This document shows, one piece after another, positions 30,641 through 40,084 of a stretch of 64,000 nucleotides of DNA. Made by a program: the position numbers and the translations under genes. The first letter of the stretch is position 1, and every line of letters starts with the position of its first letter. Location: NCBI GenBank assembly GCA_963841045.1, contig CAWJBD010000004.1:1-64000 (forward strand). The letters run 5' to 3'. The stretch is from Aalborgiella sp963841045. GTDB taxonomy: Bacteria > Pseudomonadota > Gammaproteobacteria > Burkholderiales > Burkholderiaceae_C. Below the pieces are notes generated by a model, which saw only the letters and a program-made list of their open reading frames with translations, had not been told where the DNA came from and searched no databases.

Positions 30641-31012
30641 ATGGCGACTAAAAACCCTACAAAACCCCCTGCGAACAAGCCGCATCTTGCGCCCAAGCCC
30701 AAGCAAGACGATGGCGGCACAACAGTATTGGAGCGTGTCCCGCAAAAGACCAAACCGCCACAAATGTTTCAAGTGGTGATGCTCAATGACGACTACACCC
30801 CAATGGAGTTTGTGGTTTATGTCTTGCAAGATTTGTTCAAAAAAGACCGTGAGACGGCCACCCAAATCATGCTCAAAATCCATTTAGAAGGTAAGGCTAT
30901 TTGTGGCGTATTCAGCAAAGATGTGGCGGTCAGCAAGGTGGAACAGGTTCACTTAGCAGCACGGGAAAACGGCCACCCATTGCAATGTGTGGCAGAACCT
31001 ATTGATGAGTGA
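30641..31012 (+). CDS. clpS: ClpS N-degron adaptor
   Basis: 123 residues. A disordered Lys/Pro-rich N-terminal tail of about 40 residues precedes the ClpS fold: FQVVMLNDDYTPMEFVVYVL (the NDD...M substrate pocket) and ETATQIMLKIHLEGKAICGV, as known for the family. It brings N-end-rule substrates to ClpAP. clpA follows after 172 bp, so the genes may be co-transcribed although the spacer is long enough for a separate promoter. Confidence 0.95.
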   Translation: MATKNPTKPPANKPHLAPKPKQDDGGTTVLERVPQKTKPPQMFQVVMLNDDYTPMEFVVYVLQDLFKKDRETATQIMLKIHLEGKAICGVFSKDVAVSKVEQVHLAARENGHPLQCVAEPIDE

Positions 31013-31184
31013 CCCAGAATTAAGCGTGCACATCTTGAACATTGATAAGCGCGCCCCAAATGGCTTGAACAGATCTATTCGATTTATCTTTGTTAAATAT
31101 GTATTGCAAGGATAAATTAGTTATAGTTGTATTGTGTCAGTGGTTTTTTTTAAATTTTTTCATATTTAGGCCTAAGGAAACAGC

Positions 31185-33533
31185 ATGATTGCTCAAGAGT
31201 TAGAAGTTAGTTTGCACATGGCCTTTGTTGAAGCGCGTCAGCAGCGCCATGAATTCATCACCGTAGAGCATCTGCTCTTGGCATTGATCGACAACCCCAG
31301 CGGTGCTGAGGTGCTCAAAGCCTGCGCCGCCAATTTGGACGAACTGCGTAAATCTTTAACCGGATTCATTGCAGACAATACGCCGCAAGTGGCTGGCACA
31401 GAAGAAGTTGACACACAGCCGACTTTGGGATTTCAGCGTGTGATTCAGCGCGCCATCATGCACGTGCAGTCCACAGGAAGTGGCAAAAAAGAAGTCATTG
31501 GTGCCAATGTGTTGGTGGCAATTTTTGGCGAAAAAGACTCGCACGCGGTTTACTATTTACACCAGCAAGGCATCTCGCGCTTGGACGTGGTGAACTACAT
31601 TGCGCATGGCATTAAAAAGGGAGACCCATCAGAACCTGTCAAATCAGGTGAAAACGCTGAGCAATCGGAAGAAGCGGCTGCTGAAAAGACTGAAAAGCAA
31701 ACACCGCTGGACCAATTCACGCAAAACCTGAATGCCTTGGCAGCCAGTGGCAAGATTGATCCTTTGATTGGCCGCGATTTTGAAGTGGAGCGCACCATTC
31801 AAATCCTGTGCCGCCGCCGCAAGAACAACCCACTGTTGGTGGGCGAAGCGGGTGTGGGCAAAACAGCCATTGCCGAAGGATTGGCATGGCGCATCACACA
31901 AAAAGATGTGCCTGAAATTTTGGCCGATGCAGTTGTGTATTCACTCGACATGGGCGCACTGTTGGCTGGCACCAAATACCGTGGCGATTTTGAGCAACGT
32001 TTAAAAGGCGTGTTGAAGCAAATCAAAGAAAAGCCCAACACAATTTTGTTCATTGACGAAATCCACACCATCATCGGTGCGGGGGCAGCATCAGGCGGCA
32101 CCATGGATGCGTCAAACTTGTTGAAACCAGCACTGAGCTCGGGTCAGCTCAAATGCATAGGCGCAACCACGTTCACCGAATACCGTGCCATTTTTGAAAA
32201 AGACGCGGCATTGTCTCGTCGTTTCCAAAAAATTGATGTGGTTGAACCGACTGTGGCCGAAACCGTTGATATCTTGAAGGGCTTGAAATCGCGCTTTGAA
32301 GAGCACCACAACGTGAAATACGCTGTGTCTGCTTTGCAAGCTGCTGCGGAATTGAGCGCCAAATACATCAATGACCGCCATTTGCCAGACAAGGCGATTG
32401 ATGTGATTGACGAAGCAGGTGCGGCTCAACGCATCTTGGCACCGTCCAAACGCAAAAAAATCATCAGCAAAACCGAGGTGGAAGAAATCGTTGCCAAAAT
32501 TGCGCGCATTCCGCCCGCCAATGTGTCGAACGATGACCGCGGCAAACTGAAAACTTTGGAACGCGATTTGAAGAGTGTGGTGTTTGGGCAAGACAAAGCT
32601 TTGGACATGCTGGCATCCAGCGTGAAAATGGCGCGCTCTGGCTTGGGCAAGGTTGATAAGCCGATTGGTGCGTTCCTGTTCAGTGGTCCTACTGGCGTGG
32701 GTAAAACAGAAGCGGCCAAACAGTTGGCCTACATCATGGGTATTGAATTGATTCGCTTTGACATGAGCGAATACATGGAACGTCATGCCGTGAGTCGCTT
32801 GATTGGTGCACCACCCGGCTATGTGGGTTTTGACCAAGGTGGTTTGCTCACCGAAGCCATCACTAAAAAGCCGCATTGCGTGTTGCTATTGGATGAAATT
32901 GAAAAAGCGCATCCCGATGTGTTCAATGTGCTCTTGCAAGTGATGGACCATGGTACTCTGACGGACAACAATGGCCGCAAAGCCGATTTCCGTAACGTCA
33001 TCATCATCATGACGACCAATGCCGGTGCCGAGACCATGAATAAAGCCACCATTGGCTTTACCAACCCACGCGAAGCAGGTGATGAAATGGCCGATATCAA
33101 ACGCCTCTTCACGCCCGAGTTCCGCAACCGTTTGGATGCCACCGTCAGCTTCAAGGCGCTGGATGAAAATGTCATCTTGCGCGTGGCCGACAAATTCTTG
33201 CTTGAGCTTGAATCGCAATTGGCTGAGAAAAAAGTCGAAGTCACATTCACCGATGCATTGCGCAAATACTTGGCGAAAAAAGGTTTCGACCCACTCATGG
33301 GCGCACGTCCGATGCAGCGCTTGATCCAAGACATGATTCGCCGTGCCTTGGCAGACGAATTGCTCTTCGGTCGTTTGGTCGACGGCGGCCGCTTAACTGT
33401 GGACATTGCCTTGAAGACAGATGAGAAGGGCGTGGAAACGGGTGAAGTTGTCTTAGACATCACGCCATTGCCTAAATCACCAAAGAAAGACGGCAAAGCC
33501 AAATCTGAAACTGAGGAAGTTTCGGAAGGCTAA
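31185..33533 (+). CDS. clpA: ATP-dependent Clp protease ATP-binding subunit ClpA
   Basis: 782 residues: Clp N-domain (MIAQELEVSLHMAFVEARQQ, binds ClpS), AAA-1 with Walker A GEAGVGKTA and Walker B VILFIDEIH-like segment, AAA-2 with GPTGVGKTE and CVLLLDEIEKAH, and a C-terminal D2-small domain (RPMQRLIQDMIRRALADELL). There is no ClpB-type middle coiled coil, which identifies ClpA. An acidic linker (about residues 155-175, rich in Glu and Ala) joins N-domain and AAA-1. AAGGA at about 31175 precedes the ATG well. Confidence 0.96.
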   Translation: MIAQELEVSLHMAFVEARQQRHEFITVEHLLLALIDNPSGAEVLKACAANLDELRKSLTGFIADNTPQVAGTEEVDTQPTLGFQRVIQRAIMHVQSTGSGKKEVIGANVLVAIFGEKDSHAVYYLHQQGISRLDVVNYIAHGIKKGDPSEPVKSGENAEQSEEAAAEKTEKQTPLDQFTQNLNALAASGKIDPLIGRDFEVERTIQILCRRRKNNPLLVGEAGVGKTAIAEGLAWRITQKDVPEILADAVVYSLDMGALLAGTKYRGDFEQRLKGVLKQIKEKPNTILFIDEIHTIIGAGAASGGTMDASNLLKPALSSGQLKCIGATTFTEYRAIFEKDAALSRRFQKIDVVEPTVAETVDILKGLKSRFEEHHNVKYAVSALQAAAELSAKYINDRHLPDKAIDVIDEAGAAQRILAPSKRKKIISKTEVEEIVAKIARIPPANVSNDDRGKLKTLERDLKSVVFGQDKALDMLASSVKMARSGLGKVDKPIGAFLFSGPTGVGKTEAAKQLAYIMGIELIRFDMSEYMERHAVSRLIGAPPGYVGFDQGGLLTEAITKKPHCVLLLDEIEKAHPDVFNVLLQVMDHGTLTDNNGRKADFRNVIIIMTTNAGAETMNKATIGFTNPREAGDEMADIKRLFTPEFRNRLDATVSFKALDENVILRVADKFLLELESQLAEKKVEVTFTDALRKYLAKKGFDPLMGARPMQRLIQDMIRRALADELLFGRLVDGGRLTVDIALKTDEKGVETGEVVLDITPLPKSPKKDGKAKSETEEVSEG

Positions 33534-33556
33534 GCCACCATTCATGGGCGATACTC

Positions 33557-33590
33557 AAAGGGTTGGCAACTTCGGTTTCCAGCCCTTTTT
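33557..33590 (+). terminator. Rho-independent terminator after clpA
   Basis: A 10-bp stem AAAGGGTTGG with CCAGCCCTTT (one G-T pair), 12-nt loop, followed by T residues. It starts 24 bp after the clpA stop. Confidence 0.85.
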
Positions 33591-33611
33591 CACATCGACT
33601 GTTAACAAAAT

Positions 33612-35166
33612 ATGGCTCCACACACCTATCTTTGGCACGACTACGAAACCTTTGGCATCAACCCGCGCCAGGACAGACCTGCACAGTTTGCCGCCATTCG
33701 CACTGATGCTGATTTGAACGTGATTGGTGAGCCAATCATGCTTTACTGTCAGCCTGCGCCTGATTATTTGCCTGATCCTGCGTCTTGTCTTCATCACTGG
33801 CATCACGCCACAAGTTTGTTTAGAGCGCGGCATTCCTGAGCATGAATTTGCTGCTCAGATTGAAGCAGCCTTAGCTCAACCCGGCACGATTGGCGTGGGC
33901 TACAACACCATTCGGTTTGACGACGAGTTCACCCGCTTCATGCTGTGGCGCAACTTGCGCGACCCCTATGCGCGTGAGTGGCAAAACAACTGTGGGCGTT
34001 GGGATTTGCTGGACGTTGTACGTACTGCCTATGCCTTGCGGCCTGCGGGTGTGAATTGGCCACTCAAGGAAATATCTGAAGAAGAACTGCAAAAGATAAA
34101 TGGTAATAAGCGTATTAATACTATAAATAATATAGCATCTCAGGCAATGAATACGCCGTATACAGGCCAAAAAAGCATTGAAAAGTTAACTAAACCAAGT
34201 TTTAAACTGGAAGATTTAACCAAAGCCAACGGGCTAGCACATGAAGCCGCGCATGATGCCTTGTCAGATGTGCGTGCCACCATTGACTTGGCTCGGCTGA
34301 TTAAAACCACCAACCCCAAGTTGTTTGATTTTTGCTTGAGTCTGCACAAAAAAGACCGCGTGGCGGCTGAATTGGGTTTACCTACTACGCTGCAAAATGC
34401 GCGTCCGTTTTTGCATGTTTCTGGCATGTTCCCCGCAGAGCGTGGCTGCATCGCCATCATGTTCCCGCTGGCCATGCACCCAACGAATAAGAATGAATTA
34501 ATTGCTTGGGATTTAAGAGAAGACCCGAGTACCTTGGCCACTTTGAGCACAGATGAAATACGCCTGCGCATGTTCACCAGAGCCAGTGAATTGCCTCAGG
34601 GTATGACGCGCTTGCCGATCAAAACCATACATTTGAACAAATCGCCCGTTGTCATCAGCAGTTTGAAGACACTCACGCCTGAAATGGCCAACCAATGGGG
34701 AATTGACATGGCATTGCAAATGAAGCATGCCGAAAACGCCACTGAATTGCCCGACATGAACGCCATGTGGGCAGAGATATTCAAACGCACTGAAGTTGAA
34801 AAAACGATTCCCGATGTGGATGCAGACCTGTATGGCGGCTTTGTTGGCAACAACGACAGACGCCGTTTGAATCAACTCATCGCCTTATCAACCGACAAGC
34901 TACTTGATGCACGCACGGGTTTTGAAGATGAACGTTTGGAGGAGCTTTACTTCAGATACAAAGCCCGTAACTTTCCTGAGGTGCTGAATGAGGACGAACA
35001 AGAGCGCTGGTACGAACATTGTGCAAGTCGGTTACAAGACGGGCAGGGTGGTGCACGTTCACTGGAAGCGTTCTACGCCCAATTAAACGAACTGTCGAAA
35101 ACCGCCGATGCTAATGGCTTGGCTGTTTTGACGACATTGGCTGAATACGGAGACAGTTTGGCTTAA
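33612..35166 (+). CDS. sbcB: Exonuclease I with repeat-derived insertion and one frameshift
   Basis: 3'-5' single-strand DNA exonuclease of the DEDDh class. The N-terminus has the ExoI motif TYLWHDYETFGINPRQDRPA; next are VGYNTIRFDDEFTRFMLWRN (ExoII) and EAAHDALSDVRATIDLARLI (ExoIII). An extra base near 33,791 shifts the frame: ASCL should run on to ITGITPQVCLERG. Between NWPLKE and PSFKLEDLTKANG this protein has about 40 extra residues absent, as far as I recall, from exonuclease I of E. coli (which reads NWP-x6-PSFRLEHLTKANG). The extra DNA (about 34,069-34,194) contains a copy of the dispersed palindrome in frame. The rest, with SH3-like and helical domains, is normal. Confidence 0.9.
34100..34170 (+). 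repeat. Dispersed palindromic repeat inserted in frame in sbcB
   Basis: ATAAATAATATAGCATCTCA is followed by GGCAATGAATACGCCGTA and TACAGGCC. This aligns with the intergenic copy at 45717 (ATAGCAAACTAGGCAATCAA, TACGCCGGATACAGCC) with few differences. It is read in the exonuclease frame as INNIASQAMNTPYTG and contains no stop. Confidence 0.85.
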
Positions 35167-35199
35167 TTTTCCAAGTGCTCTTAGCTTCCTTTGATTTTT

Positions 35200-35223
35200 C
35201 AAATAAAAACAATTCTCATTCGT
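35200..35223. promoter_or_regulatory. Candidate Fur box upstream of feoA
   Basis: AAACAATTCTCATTCG reads on the other strand as CGAATGAGAATTGTTT, close to the Fur core AATGAGAATNATT. It lies about 40-60 bp before the feoA start, as expected for iron-repressed ferrous uptake genes. Only the match and position support it. Confidence 0.6.
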
Positions 35224-35261
35224 GATAAACTATCAACAGTTCATCATTTATCGGAAGTAAC

Positions 35262-35534
35262 ATGACTCTGGACAAAGCTAAACTTCGGCAAACCCGGCGC
35301 GTCAAGGCAGTGCAGACTTCTGCACATCTGGCTGATATGTCGCGGCAGCTGGAAGAAATCGGTTTCACACCAAATGAGCAAGTCATGGTGCTGACGCGCG
35401 GCTTTCCCAGCGGCGATCCGCTGGTCGTTCGTGTGGGTTTATCGACATTTGCTTTACGCAAGTCAGAGGCCGCGTTGATTGAACTGCATGCGCCTGATGA
35501 CCAGTCGGATAGTACTGTAGGCCACCATGTTTAA
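35262..35534 (+). CDS. feoA: Ferrous iron transport protein A
   Basis: 90 residues with an SH3-like FeoA fold: LEEIGFTPNEQVMVLTRGFP and GDPLVVRVGLSTFALRKSEA, the latter being the conserved FeoA stretch before the last strand. A cytosolic partner of FeoB. The end overlaps the feoB start by 8 bp. Confidence 0.92.
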   Translation: MTLDKAKLRQTRRVKAVQTSAHLADMSRQLEEIGFTPNEQVMVLTRGFPSGDPLVVRVGLSTFALRKSEAALIELHAPDDQSDSTVGHHV

Positions 35535-37440
35535 AGGCAAACAAACCGTCACCGAGACCAAAATTCACATTCATGCCACTGGGCCGTTGGTGGCTTTGGT
35601 GGGCAACCCCAATTGCGGCAAAACGGCATTGTTCAATCTCCTCACGGGTAGCCGCCAAAAAGTTGCTAACTACGCCGGTGTGACGGTGGAACGCAAAGAA
35701 GGGCGCTTGCAATTGCCCTCAGGCAAGACCATCCGCGTGCTGGACCTGCCCGGCGCATACAGCCTGTATCCACGCTCCATGGACGAGCGAGTTACCTGCA
35801 ATGTGCTGATGGGCCGCGCCGTGGGCGAAAAACAGCCCGATTTGGTGGTCTGCGTGGTCGATGCGACCAATTTGCGCCGCAACCTGCGCCTCGTTCTGGC
35901 CGTCAAACGCATGGGTTTGCCCTGCATCGTCGCCCTGAACATGACCGACGTGGCCACCCAGCGCGGCATTTTTGTCGATGCTGATGCCTTGTCCAAAGAG
36001 TTGGACTTGCCAGTCGTCACCACCGTCGGCATCAAAGCCAATGGCGATGCGGCTTTGCGCGCCAAGCTGGATCAGGTTGATTGGCGTAAAAATGGTCAGG
36101 ATGACGAGCAGCTAGTCGAACCAGACCATGAAGCCAGCCATGCCGACCACGAAACAGTGCAACACATACTGCAGCGCCTGAACCTGGACAAAGTCCTGCC
36201 CGACGTGCTGAGTGATCGGCTGGACCGCGCTTTTCTACACCCATTCTTCGGCCCCATTTTTCTTGCGGTGCTGCTTTTTTTGATTTTCCAAGCCATGTTC
36301 AGCCTGGCCACCATCCCGATGGACGCCATCAAAGCCGCGACCGACTGGCTGGGTCAAACCGTCACCGGCCTGCTACCCGACAACTGGGTACGCAGTCTTC
36401 TGGTCAACGGCATCATCGCCGGTGCGGGCGGCGTGGTCGTCTTTTTGCCGCAGATTTTGATTTTGTTTTTCTTCATCCTGATACTGGAAGAATCAGGCTA
36501 CCTGCCGCGCGCTGCGTTTTTGCTGGACCGCATCATGGGTTCGGTCGGGCTATCGGGGCGCTCGTTCATCCCGCTTTTGTCCAGCTTTGCCTGCGCCATC
36601 CCTGGCATCATGGCAACCCGCACCATCGCCAACCAGCGCGACCGCATGGTCACCATCATGATCGCGCCGCTGATGACCTGTTCCGCCCGTCTACCAGTCT
36701 ACGCCTTGCTGATAGGCGCGTTCATCCCGCAAAGTCGGGTCTGGATGGGCTTGGAACTGCAGGGTGTGGTGCTGTTTTTGCTCTACGTTGTTGGCATCGC
36801 CGGTGCGATGGCGGTGGCATGGCTGATTAAGCGCTTTGCCAGTGACCAACGCCAGTTCCACCCGTTGATGATGGAACTCCCCAGCTACCATTGGCCCACG
36901 GCACGCAACGTGTTAATCGGCCTGTGGCAACGCGTCAAAATTTTCATGCGCCGCGTGGGTGGTGTGATTTTGGTGTTGACGATTGCCTTGTGGTTCTTGG
37001 CCAGTTACCCCGGCGCGCCTGCTGATGCCACGGGTGCTGCCATCGAGTACAGCTTTGCCGGCATGCTGGGCAATGCGCTGGCCGTGGTTTTCGCGCCCAT
37101 CGGTTTCAACTGGCAGATCAGCGTCGCCTTGGTGCCCGGTTTGGCCGCGCGTGAAGTGGCCATCAGCTCGCTAGGCACTGTTTACGCTCTGTCCGCCTCT
37201 GCAGACAATGCTGCCCAAGCCCTCAGTCCGCTCATCGCCCAAAACTGGAGTCTAGCGACAGCCTTGTCGCTGCTGGCCTGGTACGTCTTCGCCCCGCAAT
37301 GTTTGTCCACCTTGGTAGCCGTCAAACGCGAAACCGGCAGTTGGAAAATGCCCATCATCATCGCCAGTTACCTGTTCGTATTGGCCTATGTGGCATCGCT
37401 TATCACGTATCGGTTGGCGGTGAGTATGGGTTGGGGGTAA
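35527..37440 (+). CDS. feoB: Ferrous iron transport protein B
   Basis: 637 residues. The N-terminal G domain has G1 GNPNCGKTALFNLLTG, G2 YAGVTVERKEG, G3 LDLPGAYSLYP and G4 NMTD; then a helical GDI domain and about eight to ten membrane helices with the two Gate motifs (GSVGLSGRSFIPLLSSFACA and VPGLAAREVAISSLGTVY). It moves Fe(II) into the cytoplasm. At 637 residues it is shorter than E. coli FeoB, as in many betaproteobacteria. The gene looks richer in G+C than its neighbours: the 60 bases 36541-36600 have 38 G+C. Confidence 0.96.
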   Translation: MFKGKQTVTETKIHIHATGPLVALVGNPNCGKTALFNLLTGSRQKVANYAGVTVERKEGRLQLPSGKTIRVLDLPGAYSLYPRSMDERVTCNVLMGRAVGEKQPDLVVCVVDATNLRRNLRLVLAVKRMGLPCIVALNMTDVATQRGIFVDADALSKELDLPVVTTVGIKANGDAALRAKLDQVDWRKNGQDDEQLVEPDHEASHADHETVQHILQRLNLDKVLPDVLSDRLDRAFLHPFFGPIFLAVLLFLIFQAMFSLATIPMDAIKAATDWLGQTVTGLLPDNWVRSLLVNGIIAGAGGVVVFLPQILILFFFILILEESGYLPRAAFLLDRIMGSVGLSGRSFIPLLSSFACAIPGIMATRTIANQRDRMVTIMIAPLMTCSARLPVYALLIGAFIPQSRVWMGLELQGVVLFLLYVVGIAGAMAVAWLIKRFASDQRQFHPLMMELPSYHWPTARNVLIGLWQRVKIFMRRVGGVILVLTIALWFLASYPGAPADATGAAIEYSFAGMLGNALAVVFAPIGFNWQISVALVPGLAAREVAISSLGTVYALSASADNAAQALSPLIAQNWSLATALSLLAWYVFAPQCLSTLVAVKRETGSWKMPIIIASYLFVLAYVASLITYRLAVSMGWG

Positions 37441-37500
37441 ATTTGTCTGTAGCTATGGTATTAATTGTCTAACTTGCTCTTGAAAATATAGCAAGTTAGT
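37441..37500 (-). repeat. Dispersed palindromic repeat, diverged copy after feoB
   Basis: CTGTAGCTATGGTATTAATT and GTCTAACTTGCT, then AATATAGCAAGTTAG. It follows the consensus with several changes and overlaps the feoB stop codon at its edge. The palindromic half (CTAACTTGCT ... AGCAAGTTAG) is perfect over 10 bp, so here it may end feoB transcription. Confidence 0.65.
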
Positions 37501-37519
37501 TTCACCAAGTTTAAGATTA

Positions 37520-38753
37520 TCACAAATCAAACGCCCGCTGCACAAACCAATACAGCGCCATTAACGCAATCAACACAGAGCCCCATTTGAAAACGCCGAC
37601 TTGGTAAAACTTGGTTTTGCGTAGCCAAAATGCGACTGGTAGAAATGCGGCGACGATGGCGAGTTGGCCCAGTTCGACGCCGATATTGAAGCCAATGAGG
37701 GCGGTGATCAGTGCGTTTTGCGGCAAGCCCTAAGTCTGCCAAAACGGATGCAAATCCAAAACCGTGAATCAAGCCAAAGCCAAAGGCCATGACCCAGCGT
37801 TTGGTGTCCAGATTCCCTCGAATATTGCTCATGGCCGCCACGATGATGGAAGCCGCAATGACCGACTCAACCAAGCGTGATGGCAAACTGATGTAACCCA
37901 AAGCGGCCAATGACAAGGTGATGGAATGCGCCAAGGTGAATGCGGTGACGACTTTCAGAACTTCTTTGAACGCGCCCCAAAAAGATGGCGCAGCTTGTAG
38001 GTGCTTGACCGCATCGCTTCGATTGAAAACCAATACCGCCGGCAAAAGCAGTGAGAGCAAAAACAGAATATGGTCAAAACCTATCCAGATGTGCCACACG
38101 CCTTCAACCACATACTGCTTGAAACTCTGCCATTGGCTGGGCGCTTGCAGTGGCAAGTTTTGCGTTGCTGATTCGGTGCCCAACACAAAAGACATTGCTT
38201 CTGATTCTTGTCCCTCTTTGGCTGGCATGTTCGGTGGAATCCATTGCAACAATCCACGGTGCGATGGATCTACATCAAACAAGAGCGAATACTTGACTTG
38301 TACTGCTTCAGAAATGGCAGCACCACAGGCTGCACTCAGACTGAGAACCGCATAAGTGCCATCGCTGTGATGGTCCAGCTGCATGGGGGCGGCGGTTGTC
38401 ATTGCGCATGGTTTATCTTTGTTAGACAGTTGCAAATTGGATGTGGCATATTGGGTGATGTCGTCACCACGGCTGCGAACTTCGCCCCAAGTCAACGCGC
38501 CATCGTTATCGCGGTCTAACTGTAAAACGTAATCCAAATCACGCAAGGCAATGTCCCAGCGAACTGCGATGTCAGCGCCATTGGCTTGCGCTGTCAAGGT
38601 CAGATAACTGTCACTGGGTTTGTGCGCGTGTGCGTTGGTGGACGCTAAGGTGGCAAGCAATGCTGCGACACTGATTATCAAAAATGATAGCAATCTAGGC
38701 AATGAATACGCTGGCTGTAGTCCAATTTGATACTTAAACATGTTCATCATCAT
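37520..38753 (-). CDS. HupE/UreJ-family membrane protein with EF-hand (one frameshift)
   Basis: A signal peptide (SVAALLATLASTNAHA) leads to a periplasmic beta-rich domain of about 190 residues with a canonical EF-hand loop at residues 80-91 (DRDNDGALTWGE), then six membrane helices of the HupE/UreJ_2 type (GVWHIWIGFDHILFLLSLLL, FTLAHSITLSLAAL, GFGLIHGFGFASVLADLGL). One extra base near 37,729 shifts the frame; the proper continuation is PQNALITALIGFNIGVELGQ to the stop at 37520. Family relatives are linked to nickel or hydrogenase functions, but this long form is of unknown role. The ATG at 38753 overlaps the stop of the TPR gene (ATGA). Confidence 0.75.
38680..38740 (+). repeat. Dispersed palindromic repeat, copy inside the HupE-like signal peptide
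   Basis: ATGATAGCAATCTAGGCAAT and GAATACGCTGGCTGTAG, then TCCAATTTGATAC. A clear family member with few changes. It encodes residues 7-25 of the HupE-like precursor in the opposite orientation (QIGLQPAYSLPRLLS), just ahead of the hydrophobic core. Confidence 0.8.
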
Positions 38754-39980
38754 TTGCCACCACCAATCTTGGCAATGTCAGCGGCCAAGGCTTTCAAATT
38801 GGCATCTTCGTAATTGTGTTGCTTTAACCATGTCAATGCGGGCTCAGCCGCGGTTGCATCTTTGGCGGCCAGGGCGGCGCGCAGTAGCACCTGTGCATCG
38901 CGTGGTTCTTTTTGCAGTTTGTAGTTGTTGACAGCCAAGGCAAGTGCTTGGCTTGGTTTGTTTTCAATGTCCAATTCAAAACGTGCAGCCTCTTGCTCGT
39001 GTAATCTATCGCCGCGTTGGGCTGCTTCCTTGAATCGGTCACGCAGTTTGTTGGCCCAATCAGTGGCTTTTGGGTGCTTTGTGGCTTTGCCAGCCAATGC
39101 CAATCGCAACAACAAAATGTCAGAACGTTCCCAATTGGACAGCAATTCAATGACCGCATCTGGCTTGTTTTGAGTCAATAAAAAATCAGCATACGCACCC
39201 AGCAAAAATTGATCGGTAACACCCAGTTTCAAAGCGCGCTGAAAATAGGCATCCGCTTCGGCAGGCCGGTTCAGGCGGATGGCCATCTCAGCCAAGCGGG
39301 TTAATTCCCACAACATCAACTCGGGCGATGCATTCGAGCTCAGATTTAACCGCGGCGTTCAAAGCATCAAAGGCAGTTTGCAAACCCGTTGCACCACCTG
39401 AATGTGCCTGCACGTATTGGCTGCAACCAGTTGCAAACAAAGGTGTAGACAATGGTTTGAGTGCATTGCATTCTGTTTGTGCTGCTGAATAGTTGGCTTG
39501 CACCATGTGGATGGCGGCGCGCCATGCATAGGGGTCGGGGGATTGGGTATCTGCTTGGCTGGCTTTGTTTAAGCTGTCTAGCGCACCATCAAAGTTATGG
39601 CTGTATTGCTGCAACATGCCTTTGGTGAGCCAATAGTTTGCAGCCAAAGCGCTGGTATTTGGTGGTGTTTTGTCCAATGGCGACAGGGCAGCAGACGCAT
39701 AGCCCACATAACGCGGATCGCCTTGCGCCATCGCCAAGTCAAAGTAGCGGCGGGCTATTTCCAGTCGCAAACTCACATCATTCGGTTTGGCATCCAATTG
39801 CTTGCGCAAGGATTGCAGCCTGCGTACAGATGGGTCTGTGGCGCTCAAAGGCAAGCGTTCCACCACTTCGCTGTCATTGGCAGGTGTGAATGGTGCTGCT
39901 TGGGCAATCAGACCTGACAAGCCAAAAATCACTGTTGCAAAGGCTCTCGACAGTGTGCTGTGCTTGGATAGTTGTTTCAT
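38750..39980 (-). CDS. Secreted tetratricopeptide-repeat protein (one frameshift)
   Basis: A signal peptide ends near GLIAQA. Several TPR-like helix pairs follow: LRLEIARRYFDLAMAQGDPR, AANYWLTKGMLQQYSHNFDG, DPYAWRAAIHMVQANYSAAQ, and after the frame break near 39,300 LNRPAEADAYFQRALKLGV. About 400 residues in all. Likely a periplasmic scaffold. It is coupled to the HupE-like gene by a 4-bp overlap, so the two proteins probably act together; the pathway is unknown. Confidence 0.7.
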
Positions 39981-39995
39981 TCTAAAATATATGAA

Positions 39996-40057
39996 AAATT
40001 GAGCTGTAGCCGGCGTATTGATTGCCTATATTGCTATTATAAATATAGCAATTGAGG
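39996..40057 (-). repeat. Dispersed palindromic repeat, intergenic copy between TPR gene and prfB
   Basis: CTGTAGCCGGCGTATTGATT then GCCTATATTGCTATTATAAA and TATAGCAATTG. One of the best copies; its palindromic half TTGCTAT...ATAGCAA is perfect. It lies between the start of the TPR gene and the end of prfB, both on the minus strand. Confidence 0.9.
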
Positions 40058-40084
40058 TATTCGATATTCACCGATTAAGCAATG

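Noticed and set aside
32112..32876. 254-codon open frame antisense to clpA
   Set aside because: It lies within a well conserved coding sequence and has no recognisable domain; a shadow of clpA codon use.
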